Source of the DNA: Pedobacter cryoconitis
GTDB lineage: Bacteria > Bacteroidota > Bacteroidia > Sphingobacteriales > Sphingobacteriaceae
Direction of reading: 5' to 3'
NCBI RefSeq assembly: GCF_003259615.1
Contig: NZ_QLLR01000001.1
Coordinates: 65,922-129,921, forward strand
DNA: 64,000 nucleotides
Every line of letters starts with the position of its first letter. Within the stretch, counting starts at the first letter, position 1. The translations under genes were made by a program, and so were the position numbers. Positions 41,879-49,836 of this stretch are shown in pieces. Below the pieces are notes generated by a model. It worked only from the letters and a program-made list of their open reading frames with translations, was not told the DNA's origin and searched no databases.

Positions 41879-42571
41879 ATGCTCAAAACGATCAAACACT
41901 TTCCTTTATTTTTCTTTTTCCTGGTTCTGCTCTTTATCACCGGGATCAGCTTTTGCATATGCACTTCTAAATTAGATAGTTTTACCAGTCTGAATTTATA
42001 TCATCCAGCCTGGCTTGATCATTTTTTCTCTTATTATACCCTGATGGGTGATGGAATGATCTGTATGGCCGCTATTGTGCTGTTATTCTTATTCAAAAAG
42101 AAGAAAGCTGCGCTCATCCTGTTTGTGGCTTATTTAACTTCAGGTCTGATCGTTCAGCTTTTAAAAAGAATCATCTTCCAACCCAGGCCCTCTCTTTATT
42201 TTGACCAGATTTCCTTTCACTATGACCACTTTGTAGATGGAATAGAGCCTTTGCGTTCAGGATCTTTTCCTTCTGGTCATACGGCTTCTGCTTTCGCCAT
42301 GGCAACAGTTCTTGTGCTTTGCCTGAAAAAGAAGAAAATCAGTTTGCTCTGCCTGCTCACTGCAGTGCTGGTTGGCTATTCCAGGATTTACCTGGGCCAG
42401 CATTTTTTACAGGATGTGATTGCTGGCGGTATTACAGGGTGCATTTTTGCCTTGCTTAGCTATTACCTGATTCAGCAAGCCAAACCTTTTAAATCTTTTA
42501 AGGCTTTAAAAAGAACACAACCAGCGTATGCACAAACTCCAGAACAGGAATATATACAAACTATACGTTAA
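41879..42571 (+). CDS. PAP2 family membrane phosphatase
   Basis: An integral membrane phosphatase of about 230 aa, with five or six helices. The three phosphatase motifs are visible: KRIIFQPRP, SFPSGHTAS and YSRIYLGQHFLQDV, giving the catalytic histidines and the arginine/aspartate set. Members dephosphorylate lipid phosphates such as undecaprenyl pyrophosphate or phosphatidate. The start is the ATG at 41879 (MLKTIKHFPLFFFF); an in-frame TTG at 41840 is upstream of the putative promoter box. The end overlaps the convergent sbcC gene by 11 bases. Confidence 0.93.
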   Translation: MLKTIKHFPLFFFFLVLLFITGISFCICTSKLDSFTSLNLYHPAWLDHFFSYYTLMGDGMICMAAIVLLFLFKKKKAALILFVAYLTSGLIVQLLKRIIFQPRPSLYFDQISFHYDHFVDGIEPLRSGSFPSGHTASAFAMATVLVLCLKKKKISLLCLLTAVLVGYSRIYLGQHFLQDVIAGGITGCIFALLSYYLIQQAKPFKSFKALKRTQPAYAQTPEQEYIQTIR

Positions 42572-45500
42572 CCTCTATCAGTTCTCCATAGCTAAACAAT
42601 GCTATTTTGCTTGATCCTCCCGGCTGCCTGCTCAATTGTATCTGTGTACCTATCCGTTCCTTTAAAGTCTCCACATGCGAAATAATACCTATACTCTTAC
42701 CATTCGCCTGTAAGTTCTCTAATGCTGTGATTGCAACATCAAGCGTTTCTGCATCCAGCGTACCAAATCCTTCGTCAATAAACAGCGAATTGATTTGCAC
42801 TTTACGACTTGCCAGATCTGACAGCCCTAAAGCCAGCGAAAGACTGACCAGGAAGCTCTCACCTCCTGAAAGTGTAGACATCGGTCTGATTACATCTGCC
42901 TGATACCCATCAATAATCTGTAAATCCAGATCCTTTTCCGGGCTTTTCAGAATGCTGTAGCGATCACTTAACCGCAGTAAATGGCGGTTCGCCAATTCAG
43001 TTAATCGTGCTAAAGTAAGTCCTTGCGCAAAGCGGCTGAACTTTTTACCATCAGCAGATCCAATCAAAGCAGCAAGCTTCTGGAAACGGTCCGACTGCTT
43101 TTGCTGCTCAGCAATCTGCCCGGCAACTTCACTATGCTTCAATTTCAGCAAATCATCTTCAGCGAGCTGATGCCTTAACCTGACCATCTGCTCTACCAAA
43201 ATTCTCAATTGCTGACTATATTCTTCCAGCTGAGGACTAATGGCCTCCGTGGTTTCTTCCGTTAATGCTTTTTGTCTTTCAGTTTCCAGATCCTTATCAG
43301 CGGCCTGTAAAAGACTTTTGCCCGATGCAATTTTTTGTGCAGCTTCTTTCTGCAATTCATCAGCAGCCTTTGCCTCCTCCTCAGGCAAATACAATTGCTT
43401 CAGCTCTGTTAAACTCTGTAATCCATCTAAAGTTAGCTTACCCATTAATTTTTCCAAATGGGTATTAAACAACTCTTTGGTTGATAAATAAGAAACATGC
43501 AGTGTAGCTTTCCGGTCTTCAATAATCCGCACCTTTGCCTGCTTCTCTTGTAATACGCGCTGAAAATTCTCAGCTTCTGTCCTATATTTCTTTAAGGCAT
43601 TCGCCAGTTGTATTCTCTCCTGTACAGGATCTTTTGAACCAAAGAGTTCAATACGGTCTTCCTGCATTTGCTGTAAAACCTTTTCTTGCTCCTTTAATTG
43701 TCCCGTCAGCAGCTCAATCTGATCCTTTTTCTCATTCCATACCACAAGGCTACTTTTGAGTTCAGTTTCCAGCTGCCGAAGATCAGGCTGCAGTTGATTC
43801 AATTCTCTTTCGGAGGTTTGATAACGCTCAAACCTTTCCTTCATTTCCGAAATAATATTTTCTGCATGCTCTGCCTCAAAAAGAATACCGAACGGCTTTA
43901 TCAACCCGGCAGCTTTAACAACGACCCCCTTAATTTCCTGCTCAGCAGCATCAAGTTCCCGTGCAATTAAATCCAGTTGTTTTTCAGCAAAACTAATCGT
44001 TAACCCCGTTTGCTCAATCTTATTCCGCTGTTGCGATAAAACTTCCTTTTGCGCAGTAACCTGTAACTCCACTGCATTAATTTGCAGCTGCGTATCTTTT
44101 ACCGCTTTCAATTGAACCCCCAAAGTTTGCTGCTGCAGCCTTTTTCTGTTAATCACAGCCTCAATAATTCCAGGTTTAGCAAGTTCTAAAGGCTTAGGTA
44201 ACTTCTCATTATTTGTCTTAAACTCTAAAAGACTTTGTGTGATAGCTTCCTGTAAAACCAACAAAGATTTCTCACTGGTCTGCACCTGGTGATCCAGTGT
44301 ATTCAGCTCCATGAGCTGCTGATTCCAGGTCTTTTTCAGCAAATTAACCTGCTCCAGCTGTTGATTACGCCTGGCTGCCGATTCCGTTAACTTACTGGTA
44401 TATTTTCCTTCTACAAATGGGTGATGTACCGAGCCGCAAAGCGGACAAGGTTGTTCCGGCTCCAATTGTAAACGATCTGCATCATATTTCTGCACTTTCA
44501 CTTCCAGCTCATAAATTTGCTGCAAATAGTCCAGTTGGGTTGTGCCCGCTGTATGCTCTGATTCCAAGGCAGTCACAGCCTGCGCTACAGAAACCTTTTG
44601 TTTTTGGTAAGTTTCTAAAGCAGCAGTCAAGGCAGTTTGCTCTGCCAAAAGTTTATGGTATTGACCAGACAAGCGCAATTGCTGTTCGGAAGTCTGGATC
44701 AGCACCGGTAAAAAACTAAAATCTGCTTCCAGTTCTTCCACAGATTTCCCTGCCAAAGTATGCTGTAGATGCTGCGTAAACTGCGCAATTGCCGTTTGAA
44801 ACTCAACTAATTTCAATTCCAGTAAACTACTGCTTTTCTCCGCCTCTACCACAATCAGTTTTCCTTTTTCTGCCTGCCCTGTATATTCCAGCCATTGTTT
44901 GTGCTTCACAGCTGTACTCGCTTCTAAACTCTTCAGCTGCTGTACCATCTGGTCAAATACAATTACCTGCTTATCCAGCTCACGTTCTTTAGCATTGTCC
45001 TTCAGCCATTCTGAAAGTATATTAATCCGCTGTTGCAAAGCCTTCAGCTGCTGCTCCATCCCCAAACGGGCAGCAGTGATGGATTGGAGGCTTAAATGAG
45101 CAACCTCAAAAGATTTCCTTGTTTTATCCAGTTCATGCTTAGTCCCCTCAATTAACAAATCTTTCTTAACCACAGTTTCAAAAACCGGTTCTGATTCCGT
45201 GATCGTCTGCTCGGTGAATTCAATTTTCTGTTTGGCCTGCTCCAAAGCAGTTTTCATTACGGCTTCTTCCTTAAGCAAATCCGGATGCTCTGCTTCAGCC
45301 TGCTGTAAATCATTCTTGATTTTAAGCTGCTGACTCTCTATAGTTGCTAATTCTGCTAATGCAGGACGATGAACCAATGCCGATAAATGCTTTTGAAGCC
45401 GAAAGAACCGATTTTCATGCGAAGCGTAGAAAAGCTCATCCGCAGCTAAACTTTGCAATAATTCCACTTTACGGGCTTCCAGTTTCCCAAGCGTATTCAG

Positions 45501-46238
45501 CCAGTCAATTTTAGCCTTCAATAGAGCTTCCTGCACCTTCAGCTCACTTTCCTGCGTAGAAAGTTCAATCAAACTATCCTGATAAATGGTCCTTTCTTCA
45601 GCAGCCAGTAGAACCACATGATCCAGCTGCCCCCTTAACTGATCCAGCTTCGCCCGTTCCTCTTTTGCTTTTTCGTAAGCATCCATAGAAATCTGCGAAT
45701 AAATACCTGTATCAGTGATCCTTTCCAGCAACTCACTTCTTTCATTCTCATCCGCTTTCAGAAAGCGTGTAAAATCACCCTGCGATAAAATCACAGAACG
45801 TAAAAACTGGTTATAATCCAACCCGCATAACCTGACGATCTCATCCCTCACCTCCTGCAAAGGATGCTCGATAATAATGGTACCGCTAACTGCTTCAGCC
45901 AGTTCCATCTTTTGCGTTTGCAAAGCACCTTCCGCCTTACCGCGGCTGCGCCTGATGGACCATTTGGCCCTATATAATTTATCCTTGACTTCAAATTCTA
46001 CTTCCGCAAAAGACTCCCCCGTATGCCGGGTCATAATCTCAAATACATCTTTGGTATGGCGGTGTACCCTTCCATACAAAGCGACTGTAATCGCATCCAG
46101 TATTGTTGTTTTTCCCGCCCCCGTAGGCCCGGTAATCGCAAAGATCCCGCTCTCCGTAAAAGGAGGCTGATCAAAACGAATCTCATGCTGCCCTTTCAGG
46201 GAATTAAGATTTAAAAATTTGATACTTATAATTTTCAT
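42561..46238 (-). CDS. sbcC: Nuclease SbcCD subunit C (SMC-like ATPase)
   Basis: ATPase subunit of the SbcCD (Mre11-Rad50 type) nuclease that cuts DNA hairpins and protein-blocked ends, 1225 aa. The N-terminal Walker A is ITGPTGAGKTTILDAI (residue ~36). Two long coiled-coil arms (from about residue 180 and to about 1050) flank the zinc hook CPLC at C598 to C601. The C-terminal signature LSGGESFLVSLSLALGLS and Walker B SLFIDEGFGTLD complete the ATPase. The start overlaps the sbcD end by four bases (ATGA). It converges with the PAP2 gene. Confidence 0.97.
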   Translation of the reverse strand: MKIISIKFLNLNSLKGQHEIRFDQPPFTESGIFAITGPTGAGKTTILDAITVALYGRVHRHTKDVFEIMTRHTGESFAEVEFEVKDKLYRAKWSIRRSRGKAEGALQTQKMELAEAVSGTIIIEHPLQEVRDEIVRLCGLDYNQFLRSVILSQGDFTRFLKADENERSELLERITDTGIYSQISMDAYEKAKEERAKLDQLRGQLDHVVLLAAEERTIYQDSLIELSTQESELKVQEALLKAKIDWLNTLGKLEARKVELLQSLAADELFYASHENRFFRLQKHLSALVHRPALAELATIESQQLKIKNDLQQAEAEHPDLLKEEAVMKTALEQAKQKIEFTEQTITESEPVFETVVKKDLLIEGTKHELDKTRKSFEVAHLSLQSITAARLGMEQQLKALQQRINILSEWLKDNAKERELDKQVIVFDQMVQQLKSLEASTAVKHKQWLEYTGQAEKGKLIVVEAEKSSSLLELKLVEFQTAIAQFTQHLQHTLAGKSVEELEADFSFLPVLIQTSEQQLRLSGQYHKLLAEQTALTAALETYQKQKVSVAQAVTALESEHTAGTTQLDYLQQIYELEVKVQKYDADRLQLEPEQPCPLCGSVHHPFVEGKYTSKLTESAARRNQQLEQVNLLKKTWNQQLMELNTLDHQVQTSEKSLLVLQEAITQSLLEFKTNNEKLPKPLELAKPGIIEAVINRKRLQQQTLGVQLKAVKDTQLQINAVELQVTAQKEVLSQQRNKIEQTGLTISFAEKQLDLIARELDAAEQEIKGVVVKAAGLIKPFGILFEAEHAENIISEMKERFERYQTSERELNQLQPDLRQLETELKSSLVVWNEKKDQIELLTGQLKEQEKVLQQMQEDRIELFGSKDPVQERIQLANALKKYRTEAENFQRVLQEKQAKVRIIEDRKATLHVSYLSTKELFNTHLEKLMGKLTLDGLQSLTELKQLYLPEEEAKAADELQKEAAQKIASGKSLLQAADKDLETERQKALTEETTEAISPQLEEYSQQLRILVEQMVRLRHQLAEDDLLKLKHSEVAGQIAEQQKQSDRFQKLAALIGSADGKKFSRFAQGLTLARLTELANRHLLRLSDRYSILKSPEKDLDLQIIDGYQADVIRPMSTLSGGESFLVSLSLALGLSDLASRKVQINSLFIDEGFGTLDAETLDVAITALENLQANGKSIGIISHVETLKERIGTQIQLSRQPGGSSKIALFSYGELIEVNV

Positions 46239-47461
46239 CCCTGATCCTCCTTTTGCGCCATATATTCCAAAACCTCTTTAAAAGTAAACAGCAACTCCGC
46301 ATGATCCTCTTCCGGATACTCTGCCTCACAGCGCTTTAAAAACACCGTCTGCGGGTCAAGATCCGTCAATGCCATAGCCTCATGTGTTTGTTCGTCCAGA
46401 TTCTGAACCGCTCTTGTTCTGAGCTGACGGGGAAATAACCGCTCTATGAAAGGCTTATTGACGATCAGCGTATTCAACTGTTCTTCCAGATCAAAAATGA
46501 AAGTCTCTGTTTCCACCTGAACCTCTACCCATGCCGGGTACAATGTCCCGGGATCTTCCAGTAAAACCAATTTAGTCTTCACCTTCTCAAAATCCCCTTT
46601 TATCCTGATTAGCTTTCGGTAACCAGGCACTTCAACCTCTGCCAGGCTCACTAACTCTCCCCCTTGAAATTCAAGAACAATAACCTGTTTCCTATCATCA
46701 GTTTCAGAAAAGCTCAATGGGATCGGCGAGCCCGAATACCGGATATGGTTCATTTGATTGATGACTTGCGGGCGATGGATATGCCCCAACGCGACATAAT
46801 CAAACTCTACCGGGAACTGATCTCCTCCAACCTGCCCCAGATTACCCACATGGATCTCTTTTTCACTGTCCGAAGTACTCGATCCCGCAGCAAAAAGATG
46901 CCCTGTCGCAATTACAGGAATATGCTGAGCCTTATATTCCCCGATATATTCCGTAAAACGGTGGTAATGGTCACAAATTCCCTGTTTGATCCTGGTTTCT
47001 CTTTCCTCAGCAGTTTCGCCCGAAACAGAAAGTCTAATATCGCGGTCACGCAGAAAAGGGACGGCGCAAACCACCAATTCCAGTTCACCCGAAGGGCTGT
47101 GTATTTCAATAATCTGATCTGTAAATTCTTCAGGGACACCGCCAATAATATGTACATTAAAGTACTTAAGCAGTGTAGATGGGGCATTAAGGGTACTGAT
47201 AGAGTCGTGATTGCCCCCGATAATGATGACTTCTCTGCAGCTTGTATCCTTAACCCGTCTCAAAAAACCATAATACTGCTCAAAAGCCGTATTAGAGGGG
47301 CTACCAGTGTCAAAAACATCACCAGCAATGATTAAAACATCTATTTTTTCGGTCTGTAAAGTCTGTATCAGCCAGTCCAGAAAAGCCTGATGCTCCGCTG
47401 TACGTTCACTCTGTTCCAGTCTTTTTCCAAGGTGCCAGTCGGCCGTATGAAGAATTCTCAT
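46235..47461 (-). CDS. sbcD: Nuclease SbcCD subunit D (Mre11-like)
   Basis: Metallophosphoesterase nuclease subunit, 408 aa. The phosphoesterase motifs are in order: TADWHLGKRLEQ (DxH), LIIAGDVFDTGSPSN (GDxxD), IIGGNHDSISTL (GNHD), ATGHLFAAG (GH) and VALGHIHRPQ (GHxH), all metal ligands of the Mre11 type. The C-terminal part caps the nuclease and contacts SbcC. First gene of the two-gene operon. A strong inverted repeat ends at the base of its start codon (47461-47509), which is unusual. Confidence 0.97.
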   Translation of the reverse strand: MRILHTADWHLGKRLEQSERTAEHQAFLDWLIQTLQTEKIDVLIIAGDVFDTGSPSNTAFEQYYGFLRRVKDTSCREVIIIGGNHDSISTLNAPSTLLKYFNVHIIGGVPEEFTDQIIEIHSPSGELELVVCAVPFLRDRDIRLSVSGETAEERETRIKQGICDHYHRFTEYIGEYKAQHIPVIATGHLFAAGSSTSDSEKEIHVGNLGQVGGDQFPVEFDYVALGHIHRPQVINQMNHIRYSGSPIPLSFSETDDRKQVIVLEFQGGELVSLAEVEVPGYRKLIRIKGDFEKVKTKLVLLEDPGTLYPAWVEVQVETETFIFDLEEQLNTLIVNKPFIERLFPRQLRTRAVQNLDEQTHEAMALTDLDPQTVFLKRCEAEYPEEDHAELLFTFKEVLEYMAQKEDQG

Positions 47462-47509
47462 TGCCTGCTAAATTAAACAATTGCCCAGACAATTGTTTAA
47501 TTTAGGCAA
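47461..47509. repeat. Strong inverted repeat directly before sbcD
   Basis: TAAATTAAACAATTG (47469-47483) and its perfect complement (47490-47504) enclose a six-base spacer. An outer TTGCC/GGCAA pair (47461-47465, 47505-47509) extends it, with a three-base bulge. It touches the sbcD start codon and lies 11 bases from the end of the upstream gene. It has no T run, so it is not a normal terminator; it may be an operator or a leader hairpin. Confidence 0.85.
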
Positions 47510-47520
47510 AGCATGTTCCA

Positions 47521-47949
47521 TTAGTTTTGTGTATTCACTCCATTACCCGGTGCAGCAGAAATCAAACTATCTACTACAAATACACTTACCCCTCTCCAGG
47601 GCAATGGACTGATATATTCTTTATAATGCACTTCAATATTAGAACCTGCATTTTTATTCAGTTGTTCAGCAACTTTCGGATCTGTTACCGAGAACATAAA
47701 CTCATTAGAAGCTATATTTCCCGGGGCCTGAGAACGTATTCCGGTCTGAATAATACGTCCTTCATTTGTCTTGAACATATATCCCTTTTTCACGAAGTAA
47801 TTCAGCTGACCAGCTTTCACTCCTTCACCAAAAACAAAGAAATATCTATAATAACCAAAGCCGGCCAAAAATAAAACAACTAACAGTATTAATATAGTCC
47901 AGAATTTACCTCTTGACTTTTTTTGCGGGGGAGTATTTGTATTTTCCAT
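47521..47949 (-). CDS. Hypothetical single-pass membrane protein
   Basis: A 142-aa protein. A lysine-rich start (TPPQKKSRGKF) is followed by one membrane helix (WTILILLVVLFLAGFGYYRYF) and an outside domain with strands (GMFKTNEGR-like: KKGYMFKTNEGRIIQTG) ending in PWRGVSVFVVDSLIS. I recognise no named family, though such proteins are common in Bacteroidota. It lies upstream of sbcD on the same strand, 59 bases away and separated by the strong inverted repeat. Confidence 0.75.
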   Translation of the reverse strand: MENTNTPPQKKSRGKFWTILILLVVLFLAGFGYYRYFFVFGEGVKAGQLNYFVKKGYMFKTNEGRIIQTGIRSQAPGNIASNEFMFSVTDPKVAEQLNKNAGSNIEVHYKEYISPLPWRGVSVFVVDSLISAAPGNGVNTQN

Positions 47950-48076
47950 AGAAGATGTTTTCTATGTCGCTGATCAACAACTGTTCCATAATCAATTTTC
48001 GCGGCTTCAACCTGCTCATTATCAATTAAACATACATAATACCATCAAAATATGTCCTGAAAAAGCTATTAAAACA

Positions 48077-48108
48077 AAAAGGGATACGCTAAAAAACGTA
48101 TCCCTTTT
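48077..48108. terminator. Bidirectional terminator-like hairpin
   Basis: AAAAGGGATACG (48077-48088), an eight-base loop, then CGTATCCCTTTT (48097-48108), with A-rich and T-rich flanks. It lies upstream of the gene at 47949 and downstream of the tandem repeats. Confidence 0.85.
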
Positions 48109-48136
48109 TAAAATTCTTCTACAATTTATAGATTTA

Positions 48137-48308
48137 TCCAACTTAGCAACCCAAACAGGCTGTCCAACTTAACAACCCAAACAGGCTATCCAACTTAATA
48201 ACCCAAACAGGCTATCCAACTTAACAACCCAAACAGGCTGTCCAACTTAACAACCCAAACAGGCTATCCAACTTAACAACCCAAACAGGCTATCCAACTT
48301 AACAACCC
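48137..48308. repeat. 26-bp tandem repeat array, about 6.6 copies
   Basis: Six full head-to-tail copies of a 26-base unit beginning TCCAACTTAACAACCC, starting at 48137, 48163, 48189, 48215, 48241 and 48267, then a 16-base partial copy. Only two internal single-base differences are present (copy 1 base 10, copy 3 base 11). The last base of each copy runs G, A, A, G, A, A, so a 78-base trimer looks duplicated. There are no spacers, and both strands have stops in all frames across units, so it is not coding. Confidence 0.97.
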
Positions 48309-48328
48309 CAACTCAAATGTGGATTCGA

Positions 48329-48415
48329 AAAAAAACAAGGCACTAAATGTGAGGCATGCGTTCCGAGCCTCTTCGGCGAAGGCAATGTCGCCGAACATTA
48401 GTGCCTTGTTTTTTT
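48329..48415. repeat. Branched inverted-repeat element (terminator-like three-way junction)
   Basis: An outer stem of about 19 to 20 bp (AACAAGGCACTAAATGT against ACATTAGTGCCTTGTT, one bulged A) encloses two hairpins: GAGGC/GCCTC (48351-48371) and TTCGGCGA/TCGCCGAA (48372-48395). Runs of A and T lie outside. It sits between the outer membrane channel stop and the 26-bp repeats. It may act as a terminator, or be a small REP/MITE-like element. Confidence 0.8.
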
Positions 48416-48423
48416 AGAACTCT

Positions 48424-49836
48424 CTACTTCCACCCCCCACCTAAAGCCCTGTACAACTCAACCACCGCATTCAACTGCGCAGTCTTTACAGTCGCTAAAT
48501 CCAACTCACTCTGCAACGCATTACTCTGTGCATTAATCACTTCCAAATAATTCGCCATGCCGCTCTTAAACAACATATTCGCATTACTCAAACCACTCTG
48601 CACAGTCCTGACCCGTTTATCAGCAATCGCATACTGTTGTTTCAACTTCTCAATCTTAACCAATTCATCAGAAACCTCACCAACCGCAGTCAAAACCGAA
48701 GACCTGAACTGGATCACTGACTTTTCCCGATCAACCAAAGCAACCTCATACTGAGTTCTCAACTGTTTACGCTGAAAAATCGGTTGTGTAATCCCACCAG
48801 CAACCACACCAAACAATGAACCTGGAATATTAAACCAGTTACTCGCCTTAAACGAATTCAAACCACCATTTGCAGTAATCACAAGCGAAGGATATAAACC
48901 TGCTTTCGCAATTCCAACCTTTGCATTCGCTTTCACTAACTCCAGCTCCGCACTTTTCACATCAGGTCTTAAACTTAACATGCGGGAAGGAATGCCAGTA
49001 CCCACCTGATCCTGAACACTGATTGAATTTAAAGTTCCGATCCTTGCAATAGTTTTAGGGAAAGCACCCGTCAAAATACTCAAAGCATTCTCCTCCAAAG
49101 CGATTCTTTGCTCCAGTTGAGGAACCAGGCCAGCAGCAACCAATTGTTGCGCTTCAGCTTGTTGAATTGCCAGAGAAGTCACCTGCCCGGCATCAAACTG
49201 TAACCTGATAATATTTAACGTACTATCATTTAAAGACAAGTTTTTCTTGGCAATTTCCAGTTGGGTATCCAACATGATCAATCTATAAAAACTCTGTGCA
49301 ATATTTGATACTAACCTGGTTTGAACAGCCTTTTTAACCTCAGCAGACTGCATAAAAGCCGCACCCGCTGCATTTCTCTGATTCGCAATTTTACGCCAGA
49401 TGTCTGCCTCCCAGCTTAAACCACCAGTTACACTATAATCCTCAATATGTTTAGACTGAGAAAACTGGCCAATCTGTAAGCCATTCAAACTATTGTCAGA
49501 AGGACGGCTTGTATTTGCCCCTACTTTAAGATTCAACTCAGGTATATTACCCAATTTCGACTGACTGAATAACAAAGCCGCAGCTTCCATATTTTTCAGT
49601 GCAATCTGCATATCGTAATTATTGATAATCGCAGTATCAATCAAATTTCTGATCGTCTGTTCCTTAAAAAAATCTTTATAAGGCAGTGCTGCAATACTCG
49701 CCGTGTCCGTTGAAACACTACCCCTGAATTTTTCAGGAGCAGCATTCACTGGTAAGGGAATATCTTTAGATACTTTACAAGCACCCAGCACGAGTACAAG
49801 TAAAAGAGCAGTATATATACTTTTATACGGTTTCAT
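48424..49836 (-). CDS. Outer membrane efflux channel lipoprotein (TolC/OprM/NodT family)
   Basis: Outer membrane duct of the second RND system, about 470 aa. The lipoprotein signal is LLLVLVLGAC. The two OEP repeats are present, with GGLSWEADIWRKIANQRNAA, LSLRPDVKSAELELVKA and the final VVELYRALGGGWK. I chose the ATG at 49836, which gives a compact lipoprotein signal; in-frame ATGs at 49842 and 49863 are possible. The start overlaps the end of the pump gene by 14 bases, which shows operon structure. It is the last gene of the operon; the branched palindrome follows. Confidence 0.94.
   Translation of the reverse strand: MKPYKSIYTALLLVLVLGACKVSKDIPLPVNAAPEKFRGSVSTDTASIAALPYKDFFKEQTIRNLIDTAIINNYDMQIALKNMEAAALLFSQSKLGNIPELNLKVGANTSRPSDNSLNGLQIGQFSQSKHIEDYSVTGGLSWEADIWRKIANQRNAAGAAFMQSAEVKKAVQTRLVSNIAQSFYRLIMLDTQLEIAKKNLSLNDSTLNIIRLQFDAGQVTSLAIQQAEAQQLVAAGLVPQLEQRIALEENALSILTGAFPKTIARIGTLNSISVQDQVGTGIPSRMLSLRPDVKSAELELVKANAKVGIAKAGLYPSLVITANGGLNSFKASNWFNIPGSLFGVVAGGITQPIFQRKQLRTQYEVALVDREKSVIQFRSSVLTAVGEVSDELVKIEKLKQQYAIADKRVRTVQSGLSNANMLFKSGMANYLEVINAQSNALQSELDLATVKTAQLNAVVELYRALGGGWK

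Noticed and set aside
48137..48308. CRISPR array
   Set aside because: The 26-base units are directly adjacent with no spacers, and there are no cas genes in the window.
48137..48308. Repetitive peptide-coding gene
   Set aside because: The unit is 26 bases, not a multiple of three, and stop codons occur in the frames across units on both strands.
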